NCBI GenBank assembly: GCA_021775255.1
Contig: JAJFIA010000005.1
Span: forward strand, 1 to 64,000
DNA from: Roseovarius sp.
GTDB lineage: Bacteria; Pseudomonadota; Alphaproteobacteria; Rhodobacterales; Rhodobacteraceae
Length of the DNA stretch: 64,000 nucleotides
Direction: 5' to 3'
Made by a program: the position numbers and the translations under genes. The notes below the pieces were generated by a model. The model made no database searches. It worked only from the letters and a program-made list of their open reading frames with translations, and was not told the origin of the DNA. Each line of letters begins with the position of its first letter. The first letter of the stretch is position 1. This document shows positions 53,838 through 64,000 of the stretch, one piece after another.

Positions 53838-55256
53838 ATGAGTGAATTGAAGGCTGATCTGCTGGTCATCGGGGCCGGTTCAGGCGGGTTGTCCGTGGCG
53901 GCGGGCGCGGTACAGATGGGGGCCTCGGTGATCTTGCTTGAGGGCCACAAGATGGGCGGCGATTGCCTGAATTTCGGCTGCGTGCCCTCAAAGGCGCTGA
54001 TTGCCAGCGGCAAGGCGGCCTATGCACAGGCCCATGCGTCGGCGTTTGGTGTGGCGGATGCAAAGCCCAAGGTTGATTACGCCGCCACCAAGGATCATGT
54101 GGCCGATGTGATTGCCACCATCGCGCCGGTCGATAGTCAGGAACGGTTTGAAGGGCTTGGCGTGCAGGTGATCCGCGAATATGGCAGCTTCATCTCGCCC
54201 ACACAGGTGCAGGCGGGCGCGGATGTGATCACCGCGCGGCGGATCATCATCGCAACCGGCTCTTCGCCTTTCGTGCCACCGGTGCCGGGGCTTGAGACTG
54301 TCCCCTATGAGACCAACGAGACGATTTTTGAGCTACGCGAGCAGCCCGAACACCTGCTGATTGTCGGCGGCGGGCCTATCGGCATGGAAATGGCGCAGGC
54401 GCATGTCCGGCTTGGCTGCAAGGTGACGGTGATCGAGGGCATGAAAGTGTTGGGCCAGGATGATCCGGAAACCGCCGCGATTGTCATTGAAAAACTCAAA
54501 TCCGAAGGCGTTGAGATTGCCGAAGGGGCCATGGCCGATGAAATTCGCGGCAAAGCCGGTGCGATTGAGGTTGTGGCCAAGGATGGCCGGATCTTCAAAG
54601 GCTCTCACCTGCTGATGGCAGTGGGGCGCAAGCCCAATACCGACAAGCTCAATCTTGAGGCCGCAGGCATCGAAACAACCCGCCGGGGCATCAAGGTGGA
54701 TGACAGACTCAAAACCACCAACCGCAAGGTTTATGCCATTGGCGATGTGGCGGGGGGGCTGCAATTCACCCATATGGCGGCCTATCATGCCGGGCTGATC
54801 ATCCGCTCGGCGCTGTTTGGCCTGCCTGCGAAGATGCGCACGGATCATATCCCATGGGCCACCTATACCGATCCCGAACTGGCGCAAGTGGGCCTGACCG
54901 AGGCACAGGCACGCGCCGAGCACGGCGGCAATCTTGAAGTGGTGCGTTTTGCCTACAACCACAATGACCGCGCCATAGCCGAGCGTAAAACCACCGGGCT
55001 GATCAAGGCGATGGTGGTGCGCGGGCGGCCCGTGGGCGTGTCCATCGGCGGGTATCAGGCTGGAGAGCTGATCAACCTGTGGGCACTGGTTCTGGCCAAC
55101 AAGATGAAGATGAAACATGTGGCGGCGATGGTGGCGCCTTATCCAACCATCGGCGAGATCAACAAACGTGTTGCCGGGGCGTATTTCTCGCCAAGGCTGT
55201 TTGAAAGTTATAAGGTGAAGAAAATAGTTGGTTTTGTGCAGCGCTGGCTGCCGTGA
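53838..55256 (+). CDS. pyridine nucleotide-disulfide oxidoreductase (mercuric reductase/lipoamide dehydrogenase-like)
   Basis: DLLVIGAGSGGLSVAAGA, GGDCLNFGCVPSKALIASG redox disulfide, VYAIGDVAGGLQFTHMAAYHAG. Confidence 0.92.
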   Translation: MSELKADLLVIGAGSGGLSVAAGAVQMGASVILLEGHKMGGDCLNFGCVPSKALIASGKAAYAQAHASAFGVADAKPKVDYAATKDHVADVIATIAPVDSQERFEGLGVQVIREYGSFISPTQVQAGADVITARRIIIATGSSPFVPPVPGLETVPYETNETIFELREQPEHLLIVGGGPIGMEMAQAHVRLGCKVTVIEGMKVLGQDDPETAAIVIEKLKSEGVEIAEGAMADEIRGKAGAIEVVAKDGRIFKGSHLLMAVGRKPNTDKLNLEAAGIETTRRGIKVDDRLKTTNRKVYAIGDVAGGLQFTHMAAYHAGLIIRSALFGLPAKMRTDHIPWATYTDPELAQVGLTEAQARAEHGGNLEVVRFAYNHNDRAIAERKTTGLIKAMVVRGRPVGVSIGGYQAGELINLWALVLANKMKMKHVAAMVAPYPTIGEINKRVAGAYFSPRLFESYKVKKIVGFVQRWLP

Positions 55257-55272
55257 TATTTGATGTGGAAGG

Positions 55273-56661
55273 GTGATGCTGAACTCACTTTCAGGCCGTT
55301 TTCTGATCCTTACCGTAGTCTTCGTGATGTTGGCCGAGGTAATGATTTTCGTGCCCTCGGTGGCGCGCTTCCGGCAGGATTATCTGATCTCGCGCCTTGA
55401 GCGCGCACAAATAGCCTCATTGGCGCTGTTGGAAAATGAAACCATCAGCGATGATTTGCAAAAAGAGCTGTTGCAGAACGCGGGCGTGTTCAACGTGGTG
55501 CTGCGCCGTGACGAGGCGCGCCAGTTGGTGCTGTCCTCACCGGTGCCCGCGCCCATTTCTGCGACCTTCGATATGCGCAATCCCACAGCACTTGAGCTGA
55601 TCAGGGATGCCATGTTACGGCTCATAAACCCTGAACCTCAGGTGATCCGCGTTATTGATCAGCCGGTGCAAATGGCCGGGCTATTGATCGAAGTGACCAT
55701 GGATACGAAGGCTTTGCGCACCGCCATGATTGATTATGGCCTGCGTATCTTGTGGCTGTCGGCGGTTATATCCGTGATTACGGCGGTGATGCTGTTTCTG
55801 GCGGTTCGGGTGTTTCTTGTGCGCCCGATCAAAGGGGTGATCGAGCATATGATTTCCTACGCTGCCGCGCCCGAGGATGCGCGCCAGGTGATCATGCCCT
55901 CTGCGGGGGTCAGAGAATTGCGCGAGGCCGAGGAAACCCTCAAAACCATGCAAACCCAGCTCACTCAGGCCCTGCGCCAGAAAGACCGGCTGGCGCAGCT
56001 TGGCGCGGCGGTGGCCAAGGTAAGCCATGATTTGCGCAATATCCTGACCAGCGCGCAGCTTTTCACCGACCGGATTGAAATGAGCGAAGATCCGGCCGTC
56101 AAACGCATGGCCCCCAAGCTGGTTAATTCCATCACCCGCGCGGTGCATCTGTGCGAATCCACGCTGGCCTACGGCAAGGCAGAAGAACCCGCGCCAAAGC
56201 TGAGCCTGTTCATGCTTGCCGACATCGTTCAGGATGTGCTGGATAGTGAACGCCTTTCTATTGGCGATAGCGATGTCAGCCTGTCCGAGGATGTACCGGC
56301 AAACCTTACGGTGCGTGCGGATGCAGAACAGCTTTACCGGGTGATTGCCAATCTTGTCCGCAACGCCCGTCAGGCGATCATCGCAACCGGAAATTCAGGC
56401 GAGATCAATATCACCGCGCATGAGGATGACAACTACTGGAAAATCAGAATTTCCGATACCGGGCCGGGATTGCCCGCCAAGGCCCGTGAATACCTGTTCA
56501 CCCCATTTCAAGGCGGTGCAACAAAGGGCGGAACCGGCCTTGGCCTGACAATATCGGCTGAGCTGATACGCGGCCATGGTGGCCATCTGACGCTGGAATA
56601 TACCGGCCCTAAGGGAACGGCATTCTGTATTGATTTACCCAAAGGAAACATTCTTGGCTGA
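55273..56661 (+). CDS. membrane sensor histidine kinase (HAMP-like + HATPase)
   Basis: Two TM segments, KVSHDLRNILTSAQLF H-box, NLVRNARQAI N-box, DTGPGLP, GGTGLGL. Confidence 0.92.
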   Translation: MMLNSLSGRFLILTVVFVMLAEVMIFVPSVARFRQDYLISRLERAQIASLALLENETISDDLQKELLQNAGVFNVVLRRDEARQLVLSSPVPAPISATFDMRNPTALELIRDAMLRLINPEPQVIRVIDQPVQMAGLLIEVTMDTKALRTAMIDYGLRILWLSAVISVITAVMLFLAVRVFLVRPIKGVIEHMISYAAAPEDARQVIMPSAGVRELREAEETLKTMQTQLTQALRQKDRLAQLGAAVAKVSHDLRNILTSAQLFTDRIEMSEDPAVKRMAPKLVNSITRAVHLCESTLAYGKAEEPAPKLSLFMLADIVQDVLDSERLSIGDSDVSLSEDVPANLTVRADAEQLYRVIANLVRNARQAIIATGNSGEINITAHEDDNYWKIRISDTGPGLPAKAREYLFTPFQGGATKGGTGLGLTISAELIRGHGGHLTLEYTGPKGTAFCIDLPKGNILG

Positions 56662-56768
56662 ATGCTTTGCCTTTGGCAGCGGCATATATATTATATGTAT
56701 GTCTTGCGGATAATTTATCATCCCCCTCTTGCATTGCCCTGGTTCAGGGTCTAGATGCTGGCCCTCAC

Positions 56769-56845
56769 GGACCGATAGCTCAGCTGGATAGAGTACCTGA
56801 CTACGAATCAGGGGGTCGGGGGTTCGAATCCTCCTCGGTCCGCCA
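56769..56845 (+). tRNA. tRNA-Arg (anticodon ACG), CCA encoded
   Basis: ggaccgatagctcagctggatagagtacctgactACGaatcagggggtcgggggttcgaatcctcctcggtccgcca. Confidence 0.98.
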
Positions 56846-57007
56846 TATTTGCCTTTCATTGATAAAAAGCCGCGCAGGTTCTGCAAGGGCCGTCTCCAAG
56901 GCTACCATTGCCATCTGATATTCTGCATATCATGCTTGCACCGGACGATACCGATCATTGGGTACCGGATTTAACCGTTGCCCATCATGTAAGCGGAGTG
57001 CCTGACA

Positions 57008-59110
57008 TTGCTGAAAGACAAATATTCCATCCTGTTTGAGCCCGTTAAAATCGGCCCTGTGACAGCGCGTAACAGGTTCTACCAAGTTCCCCATTGTACC
57101 GGCATGGGGCATGTCAGACCACAGGCCGAAGCGGCCATGCGGGCGATCAAGGCCGAAGGCGGATGGGCCGTGGTTTCAAATCAGGAAACCGAGATTCACC
57201 CTTCCTCGGATATGTCACCCTATGCTGAAAGCCGCCTTTGGGATGCGCGTGATATTCCCGCCCTGCGCCTGATGACGAATGCCATCCATGCAAAAGGCTC
57301 ATTGGCAGCCATCGAGCTTGCGCATAACGGCAATCACGCAACCAACCTTTATACCCGCGCCCCGTCTTTGGCACCTTCGGATATTGCCGCGGATTATATT
57401 GCGCCCAAACAGGCCCGGGCGATGGACAAGGCGGATATTCGTGAGTTCCGGTGCTGGCACCGCATGGCTGCAAGGCGCGCAAGGGAGGCCGGGTTTGACA
57501 TTGTCTATGTCTATGCGGGCCATCACATGTCACTGCCGCATCATTTCTTGCTGCCCTCGACCAACGACCGGATGGATGAATATGGCGGATCTTTGGAAAA
57601 CCGGGTGCGCCTGACCCGTGAATTGATCGAGGAAACCAAAGAAGAGGTCGGCGATACCTGCGCGGTTGCGTTTCGCTTTGCCGTGGATGAGATGGCCGGG
57701 GCTGACGGTATGCAGGCCGCTGAAGAAGGCCGCGCGGTTGTTGAACTGCTGGCCGACCTGCCTGATCTTTGGGATGTGAATGTATCCGATTGGTCAAACG
57801 ATTCAGCCACCACAAGATTCCAGCCCGAGGATGGCTATCAGACGCCATATATCGAGTTCGTGAAACAGGTGACAAAGAAACCCGTTGTTGCGGTTGGCCG
57901 CCTGACCTCGCCCGATATGATGCTGTCGATGGTGAAACGCGGCATTGTTGATTTCATCGGTGCCGCGCGCCCCTCGATTGCCGATCCGTTTTTGCCGCAA
58001 AAGATACAGGAGGGCCGCATAGACGAGATCCGCGAATGCATCGGCTGCAATATCTGTGTGGCAAGCGATAATCTCTCAGTTCCCATCCGCTGTACGCAAA
58101 ACCCGACTATGGGCGAAGAATGGCGCCGGGGCTGGCACCCGGAAAAGATCGAGCCCAAAGGCAGGCAGGAAGATGCCCTGATCATCGGGGCGGGGCCTGC
58201 GGGGCTGGAATGCGCCATGCAACTGGCCAAACGCGGCTATAACGTCACCCTGGCGGAAGCGGGCAAAGCCCCCGGTGGCCGGGTTCTATCCGAGGCGGGC
58301 CTCTATGGGCTTAGGGCATGGAAACGGGTTGCGGATCACCGGGTTTATGATCTGCAACAGCGGGCAAATGCCCGGATGTTCATGCAAAGCGGCCTGGATG
58401 CAGAGGCCGTTATCGAGCTGAACATCCCAAATGTTTTTGTGGCAACCGGGGCAAGATGGCGCCGCGATGGGGTTGGGCGCAGCAGCAGGCAACCCATTGA
58501 TATTGATAAAGATATGCAAGTCCTGACGCCCGATGACATACTGGCAGGGATAGTGCCCGCGACCGGCCCGGTTCTGATTTATGACGATGATCAGATCTAC
58601 CTTGGCGGTGTGCTTGCTGAGCACCTGAATGAGCTGGGCCATGATGTCATTTTGGCAACCCCCGCCAGCGTTGTCTCGCCCTGGACCGAGCACACACTTG
58701 AACAATCCCGCATCCAGAAGAGCCTGATCAATCGGGGTGTTTTGCTGAAGACCAGCCAGAAATTGACAGGGGCAAACAAGGCTGGCGGTGTCTTGTCCTG
58801 CGTTTTTACAGAGCAAGAGCAGACGCTGAACTGTGGCGCGGTCGTTCTGGTCACCGAGCGAATACGCCAGACCGCGCTTTATGATGATTTGAAGGCCCGC
58901 AATGATGCAGGCAAGATAAATCTGACCACGCTGAAGCTGATTGGGGATGCAGCGACCCCGGGTTTGATCGCCGATGCGGTTTTTAACGGGCACATGGCTG
59001 CCAGACATTTTGAAAAAGACCCGATGATAGCCGATCAGGAATTTTTCAGACGCGAGATGGTGGAACTCCCTGCTGAAGATATGGCTGGCATGAATCCCAA
59101 GACGGCCTGA
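57008..59110 (+). CDS. trimethylamine/dimethylamine dehydrogenase-like OYE-family flavoprotein with [4Fe-4S] and FAD/NAD domains (substrate unknown)
   Basis: 700 aa; [90 protein letters not shown]. Confidence 0.85.
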   Translation: MLKDKYSILFEPVKIGPVTARNRFYQVPHCTGMGHVRPQAEAAMRAIKAEGGWAVVSNQETEIHPSSDMSPYAESRLWDARDIPALRLMTNAIHAKGSLAAIELAHNGNHATNLYTRAPSLAPSDIAADYIAPKQARAMDKADIREFRCWHRMAARRAREAGFDIVYVYAGHHMSLPHHFLLPSTNDRMDEYGGSLENRVRLTRELIEETKEEVGDTCAVAFRFAVDEMAGADGMQAAEEGRAVVELLADLPDLWDVNVSDWSNDSATTRFQPEDGYQTPYIEFVKQVTKKPVVAVGRLTSPDMMLSMVKRGIVDFIGAARPSIADPFLPQKIQEGRIDEIRECIGCNICVASDNLSVPIRCTQNPTMGEEWRRGWHPEKIEPKGRQEDALIIGAGPAGLECAMQLAKRGYNVTLAEAGKAPGGRVLSEAGLYGLRAWKRVADHRVYDLQQRANARMFMQSGLDAEAVIELNIPNVFVATGARWRRDGVGRSSRQPIDIDKDMQVLTPDDILAGIVPATGPVLIYDDDQIYLGGVLAEHLNELGHDVILATPASVVSPWTEHTLEQSRIQKSLINRGVLLKTSQKLTGANKAGGVLSCVFTEQEQTLNCGAVVLVTERIRQTALYDDLKARNDAGKINLTTLKLIGDAATPGLIADAVFNGHMAARHFEKDPMIADQEFFRREMVELPAEDMAGMNPKTA

Positions 59111-59237
59111 AACACCTTCGTGGGTGGGCCGGCAAACGGCCTGCGGGCTGTTGGCCCCGGCGCGCCCGGATCAGCTCAACGACGGGCTTGCCCCTGTGCA
59201 GTTTTCGGTTCTACAATGTCCTCTCAAGCAGCGGGGC

Positions 59238-60209
59238 ATGGCCATGGCCGAAGCAATGCCGGATATCCCGGGTGAAACCATCGCCAACTGGCAGCGGATC
59301 GTTGATCTGATTGCCCGGCTCGCTGATGTACCCGCGAGCCTTGTGATGCGCAGATCCGCGCCCAAACATGCGGTCTATGTGACCAGTAATTCCGCCAACA
59401 ACCCCTATCCGGTGGGCCTGGAATTTACCCTCAATGAAAAGCTTTACTGTTACGGCGTGTTTGAAAATGATGGCGAGCTGACCGTCGAAGACGCGCGTTG
59501 CGAGCCGCGCTGGGCTGATAATGACGATCTTGAACATGGCATGAGTTTCTATATTGGCTACCCCTTGAAATGGCCCGATGGTACGCTTTTTGGCACCATC
59601 TGCGTGCTGGATCACCGCCGCAACAAGCGCGCGCTGTTGTTTCGCGAGGGCCTGCGCGAATTTGCCCGGGTGATCGAGGCGGATCTGGCGCGACTGACCG
59701 AGATCAACCTGCGCGTCCGGCTTGAATCCAGGTTGCAGGAAGCGCTGGACAAGCTGGAATTGCGGGTATCGGAACGGACGCAGGAACTGGAAGAGGCCAA
59801 TACCGCGCTAAGGGTTCTGCTGGCCAATGTCGAGCAGGCGCGAAAGGATTATGATCAGACGGTGCTGCGTCAGATCAAGGGGCTGGTGATGCCGCATCTG
59901 TCGAAACTGCGGGCACGGCTCAAGAGGGATGCCACGGCGGAAACCTATCTTGATCTGATGGAGGACAGCCTCAAATCCATTTCCGCCAGCTATTCCAACG
60001 GTTTGTCAACCGCGTTAGAGGCCCTGACACCATCCGAGCTTGAGATTGCCCAGATGGTGATGCAGGGCAAGACCACCAAGGACATCGCCCAAACCCTGTC
60101 GCGTGAGACCAGCACAATAGATTTTCACCGCAACAATATCCGGCGCAAGCTGGGAATCAATCGAAGCGGTCAGAATCTGCGCAGCCTGTTGATGGCGGCG
60201 CATGAATAG
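59238..60209 (+). CDS. GAF domain + coiled coil + LuxR-type HTH regulator
   Basis: [27 protein letters not shown]...[11 protein letters not shown]-terminal [45 protein letters not shown]. Confidence 0.85.
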   Translation: MAMAEAMPDIPGETIANWQRIVDLIARLADVPASLVMRRSAPKHAVYVTSNSANNPYPVGLEFTLNEKLYCYGVFENDGELTVEDARCEPRWADNDDLEHGMSFYIGYPLKWPDGTLFGTICVLDHRRNKRALLFREGLREFARVIEADLARLTEINLRVRLESRLQEALDKLELRVSERTQELEEANTALRVLLANVEQARKDYDQTVLRQIKGLVMPHLSKLRARLKRDATAETYLDLMEDSLKSISASYSNGLSTALEALTPSELEIAQMVMQGKTTKDIAQTLSRETSTIDFHRNNIRRKLGINRSGQNLRSLLMAAHE

Positions 60210-60326
60210 GGGGAATTTCCCCGTATTAACCCCCTAAATTATCCCTAGTCACCCCAGGCCTGTGTTTTGCTACCCTTTACCGGCGGGGGCTATGCCCTGC
60301 GCAGCAAATGACAGGGAGATAATGAA

Positions 60327-61313
60327 ATGGACAGAAAAGACCTGAAACCAACCATCCTGAATGGCGAATTCGATAAACTGGCACCGGGGCTGTCGCGCCG
60401 GACGTTCTTTATGGCGGCGGGGGCCGCGGGCGTCGGGGGGGCGGCCTCATTGCTGTCCACCACCGCCGCCCAGGCCCAATCCACCGACTGGACCCAGCCG
60501 GGCAACAACAATAACGTGATTGAAATGCAGGCCACCACCGGCAATGCGGTGGCCGGGGCCGTCAAGATCGAGTATTACGGCCATTGCGCCTTCAAGATCA
60601 CCTCGCCGGGCGGGGCCACGGTTTTGTTTGATCCATGGCGCGATGATCCCTCGGGTGCGTGGGGGTTGTGGTTCAAAAACCCGTTCCCCGAAACCCAGAC
60701 CGATATCTGCATGTCGACCCATACGCATTTTGATCACGATGCGATTGACCGGCCGGTTTCCACCATGGTGCTTGACCGGATGGTGGGCAATTATGAATTT
60801 GCCGATCTCAGGATCACCGGCTTTGCCGATAAGCACGCCTGTCAGGCACCGGGCTGGTATAACTGGACAAATGCTCTGGCCGAATTTGGCGTCAACGCCT
60901 GCCCGCCCGATAATGTCAGCCACATGGATATGGTCACCTATCTGGTGGAAACCGGCGGTATCCGTATCCTGATCTGGGGCGACAACCGGCATAACCCGCC
61001 GGAAGAATTCTGGGCCTCGATCGGTGCGGTGGATATCCTGACCCTGCCGGTGGATGGCTCGATGCATATCCTGTCTTATGACATGGGCAATGACATCGTG
61101 GCGCGGCTGAAACCCAAGATTATCATCCCGACGCATTATCTCAATGAAACCGTAAGCTATACGCTGACCACCTTGCAGGATGCCGATGAATGGGTGAAAT
61201 CACAGTCAAGCTACAGGATGCTTGATAGCGCCAGCCTGACGCTTGAAGCCGGGGAAGTGGCCGGGATGAGCAATGAGTTCATGTATTTTGGCCACAATGC
61301 GCATACGGCTTGA
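60327..61313 (+). CDS. Tat-exported MBL-fold (UlaG-like) metallo-hydrolase
   Basis: SRRTFFMAAGAAGVGGAASLLSTTAAQAQ; YGHCAFKITSPGGATVLFDPWR, STHTHFDHDAID, IIPTHYLNE. Confidence 0.88.
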   Translation: MDRKDLKPTILNGEFDKLAPGLSRRTFFMAAGAAGVGGAASLLSTTAAQAQSTDWTQPGNNNNVIEMQATTGNAVAGAVKIEYYGHCAFKITSPGGATVLFDPWRDDPSGAWGLWFKNPFPETQTDICMSTHTHFDHDAIDRPVSTMVLDRMVGNYEFADLRITGFADKHACQAPGWYNWTNALAEFGVNACPPDNVSHMDMVTYLVETGGIRILIWGDNRHNPPEEFWASIGAVDILTLPVDGSMHILSYDMGNDIVARLKPKIIIPTHYLNETVSYTLTTLQDADEWVKSQSSYRMLDSASLTLEAGEVAGMSNEFMYFGHNAHTA

Positions 61314-61442
61314 AACGCGGGCCGGATAACCCGAAAACCAATGGGTCCGGGCGTCCTTTCCTGATGTCCGGGCCAAGCACGCATTGCTCCTCCGTGATTC
61401 CTGCGCTACTCCATGGCACATATATGAATCAAGAGAATTGCC

Positions 61443-61922
61443 ATGACCCGTATCAGCCATATCGAGTTGGATGACGCCAACCTGCCCCCGCCCACGCCCG
61501 AGATCGAGCAAGAGCGCAAAGTGGCGATGTTTGACCTGATCGAAGACAATAGCTTTGCCCTGCCCAAACGCGGTGAGCGTGTCGCCCCGGACGGGCCATA
61601 TCGCGTCGGGCTTTCGATCCGCGAAAAGCGGCTGGTGTTTGATATTCTGACCGAAGACGCGCAACCGGCGGCCGAGTTTCACCTGTCGCTCAGCCCGTTC
61701 CGGCAGGTGGTCAAGGATTACTGGCAAATCTGCGAAAGCTATTTTGACGCTGTGAAAAACCTGCCCCCCGGTCAGATTGAAACCATAGATATGGCGCGGC
61801 GCGGCATCCATAATGAAGGCGCGCGCATCCTGGAAGAGCGGCTTGAGGGCAAGGCGGATGTGGATACGGATACCGCCCGGCGCCTCTTTACCCTGATCTG
61901 CGTTTTGCATTTCGGGGGTTGA
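61443..61922 (+). CDS. UPF0262 family protein
   Basis: RISHIELDDANLPPPTPEIEQERKVAMFDLIEDNSFALP, FHLSLSPFRQVVKDYWQICESYFDAVK. Confidence 0.92.
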   Translation: MTRISHIELDDANLPPPTPEIEQERKVAMFDLIEDNSFALPKRGERVAPDGPYRVGLSIREKRLVFDILTEDAQPAAEFHLSLSPFRQVVKDYWQICESYFDAVKNLPPGQIETIDMARRGIHNEGARILEERLEGKADVDTDTARRLFTLICVLHFGG

Positions 61923-61926
61923 AACC

Positions 61927-62382
61927 GTGGTGGCCGAGCTTCCTCAATCCATCCTGTTTTGCTGCGATCATAACGCCGTGCGCTCGCCCATGGCCGAAGG
62001 TATCATGAAGAAGTTTTACGGCACCGATACCTATGTGCAATCGGCGGGCGTGATGAATGATCTTGATATTGACGGCTTCTCAATCGCCGTGTGCAAGGAA
62101 ATCGGCGTTGAACTCGCGCGCCACCGCACCCGCAGCTTTGATGAGATGGCCGAATGGGGCGATGATCTGTCATCGTTTGATCTGGTGGTGTCCCTCAGCC
62201 CCGCCAGCCAGCGCCGGGCGCTTGAACTGACGCGGGTATTTCATCTTGATGTGGTTTACTGGCCGGTCATGGACCCAACCGGATTGGGCGAAACCCGCGC
62301 CGCCAAGCTGGACGCCTACCGCCAGACCCGCGATCAGATTATTTCACATCTGCAAGAACGCTGGGGCCCGCCGAGGGTTTGA
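61927..62382 (+). CDS. low-molecular-weight phosphatase / arsenate-reductase-like family protein (GTG start)
   Basis: SILFCCDHNAVRSPMAEGIMKKFYG, DLVVSLSPASQRRALELTR. Confidence 0.9.
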   Translation: MVAELPQSILFCCDHNAVRSPMAEGIMKKFYGTDTYVQSAGVMNDLDIDGFSIAVCKEIGVELARHRTRSFDEMAEWGDDLSSFDLVVSLSPASQRRALELTRVFHLDVVYWPVMDPTGLGETRAAKLDAYRQTRDQIISHLQERWGPPRV

Positions 62383-62413
62383 TACCAAGTCCTGCTGGCT
62401 GGCATGGATTTCC

Positions 62414-62444
62414 CCCACGCCCCGGCCCCCGCGCCGGGGCCTCC
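62414..62444. repeat. dispersed GC-rich palindrome, copy 3 (CCCACGCCCCGGCCCCCGCGCCGGGGCCTCC)
   Basis: One base different from 22853-22883 over 31 nt; begins 32 nt after the phosphatase stop. Confidence 0.88.
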
Positions 62445-62474
62445 ACCTCAGAGAACCTTCGAACAAACCGAGGG

Positions 62475-62626
62475 TTTTGAAAAAATGTCAGCCCCCGTCC
62501 GGGTGGGGGCATAGTGATTCACTGGAGAAACCCGCAACAATCGTGAAAAAGTGCATCGTTTCATCAAATGAAGCCGTTGCAAAAGCCCCCGCCATGGGGC
62601 GGGCGGGGGCTGACATTTTTTCAAAA
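62475..62626. repeat. MITE-like element with perfect 23-bp terminal inverted repeats
   Basis: TTTTGAAAAAATGTCAGCCCCCG (62475-62497) and CGGGGGCTGACATTTTTTCAAAA (62604-62626); internal hairpins next to each end. Confidence 0.85.
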
Positions 62627-62884
62627 TGCCGGGGATAGCACTGTCAGGCCAGCCCGAATATATAGCTGCTCAACGGATGAAGCGACCAAAATTGCTTGAG
62701 GAAGGTAGAAGAGATGAGGGTGCGCGAAGGTCAAGGATGAGCACATGGATTTCTATATTTAGCCTGGGGATCGCGGCGCTGGCACTCTTGAAAGACGTGC
62801 CAATAGATACCTTCCTGCTCAACTTAGTCAAAGCATTCAAGGGTTAAGCCGACTGCCGCATATCCGTCTATCCGCCCCTCTGAA

Positions 62885-63478
62885 CTATTCCGCCATCATC
62901 TCGTCAGACGGGATCACTTTGAAAAACCCGCCCCCCGACCATAGGCCAAACCAACCCTCAAAATGGCTGCCGATCTCCACCAGACGGTAAAAGCTTTTGC
63001 GGTCGATCAGCGCCTCAAGATTGGCGCGAACATGCACATAGGGCGAGGGCTCGCCGGTCTCAGGATCACGCACCACCCGGATCGGATTCTCCGGGCCAGC
63101 CGTGGCAAAATCGCCGACATTGGTTTCAAATGTCAAAGCCTGCTCTCGGCCCGCACCCTGAGCCTCGAAATCCACCGCCACAAACGGCGCGTCATCAACG
63201 GTAATGCCCACTTTCTCAACCGGGGTGACCAGAAAATAATCATCACCATCGCGGCGCAGAATGGTGGAAAACAGCCGTACCAGCCCGGGCCGCCCAATCG
63301 GAGTGCCCAGATAAAACCACGTACCATCGCGGGCGATGCGCATATCCAGATCGCCGCAAAACTCGGGGTTCCACAGATGCACCGGCGGCAGACCTTTGCC
63401 CTTTACGGCACGCGCGGCAGCGGCAATATTCTCGGCTGACGGGGTTGTGATCGGTTTGTTGCTCATTGGTTTTGCCAT
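62885..63478 (-). CDS. DUF1285 domain-containing protein
   Basis: [64 protein letters not shown]. Confidence 0.93.
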   Translation of the reverse strand: MAKPMSNKPITTPSAENIAAAARAVKGKGLPPVHLWNPEFCGDLDMRIARDGTWFYLGTPIGRPGLVRLFSTILRRDGDDYFLVTPVEKVGITVDDAPFVAVDFEAQGAGREQALTFETNVGDFATAGPENPIRVVRDPETGEPSPYVHVRANLEALIDRKSFYRLVEIGSHFEGWFGLWSGGGFFKVIPSDEMMAE

Positions 63479-63535
63479 TTTCGTTGCACAAGGTACACTT
63501 GCCCCTATGTTTATAGTCTCAACAGGAGTTTGACC

Positions 63536-64000
63536 ATGACCGATAATGCCGATCTGCTTGCGGGCATCGAAGCGCTTGAGGACAAGCTGGCAAAGGCCCG
63601 CGCGTCAATTACCCGCCGCTTTATCGGCCAGGAACGGGTGGTTGATCTGGCCCTTTCGGCGCTCTTGTGTGGCGGTCACGGGCTTCTGATTGGCCTGCCG
63701 GGCCTTGGTAAAACCCTGCTGGTTGAGACCCTTGCCACGGTGATGGGCCTCGATGGCAACCGCATTCAGTTCACGCCCGATCTGATGCCCGCCGATATTT
63801 TAGGCTCGGAAGTGCTGGAAACCGGCGCCGATGGCAGCCGCGCGTTCAAATTCATCAAAGGCCCGGTGTTTTGCCAGTTGCTGATGGCCGATGAGATCAA
63901 CCGCGCCAGCCCGCGCACCCAATCGGCGCTGTTGCAGGCGATGCAGGAACGACAAGTCACCGTGGCGGGCGAAAACCGCGCTTTGGCAGCACCTTTTCAT
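63536..64000 (+). CDS. MoxR family AAA ATPase (3' truncated by window end)
   Basis: [69 protein letters not shown]. Confidence 0.95.
   Translation, partial: MTDNADLLAGIEALEDKLAKARASITRRFIGQERVVDLALSALLCGGHGLLIGLPGLGKTLLVETLATVMGLDGNRIQFTPDLMPADILGSEVLETGADGSRAFKFIKGPVFCQLLMADEINRASPRTQSALLQAMQERQVTVAGENRALAAPFH

Noticed and set aside
53838-55256. Calling the flavoprotein merA
   Set aside because: The N-terminal HMA domain and the C-terminal vicinal Cys pair of MerA are absent; only the generic disulfide oxidoreductase signature is present.
62737-62847. 36-aa hydrophobic ORF MSTWISIFSLGIAALALLKDVPIDTFLLNLVKAFKG
   Set aside because: Could be a small membrane peptide, but a single short ORF without clear RBS or homologue evidence is not enough to call.

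Overview
The window looks like an alphaproteobacterial, Rhodobacterales/roseobacter-like, chromosome segment. This rests on gene content and protein similarity by eye; no search was run. It starts inside a minus-strand 16S rRNA gene and ends inside a MoxR-type ATPase gene. Most of it is recognisable core and niche-adaptive content: msrPQ, clpB, a dddP-type DMSP lyase, glnBA, nnr, a phnCDE-type transporter, rpmB, hyuAB, argJ, secA, radC, dnaJ, dnaK, alkB, rpmH-rnpA-yidD, and three tRNAs (Leu-UAG, Thr-UGU, Arg-ACG). The most interesting items are: (1) an apparent operon msrP-merF-GDCCVxC-msrQ, where a mercury-transport module sits between the two halves of the periplasmic methionine-sulfoxide repair system; (2) a dispersed GC-rich palindrome found just 3' of three unrelated genes, including a nested two-copy cruciform between phnD and phnC; (3) a ~152-bp MITE-like element with perfect 23-bp inverted termini; (4) a mosaic nnr gene with an AT-rich internal block and a palindrome inside its reading frame; (5) a decayed tRNA-Thr-associated integrase with an in-frame amber codon and a clustered four-copy motif next to its start. 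No CRISPR array, intact prophage or recognised defence system was seen.
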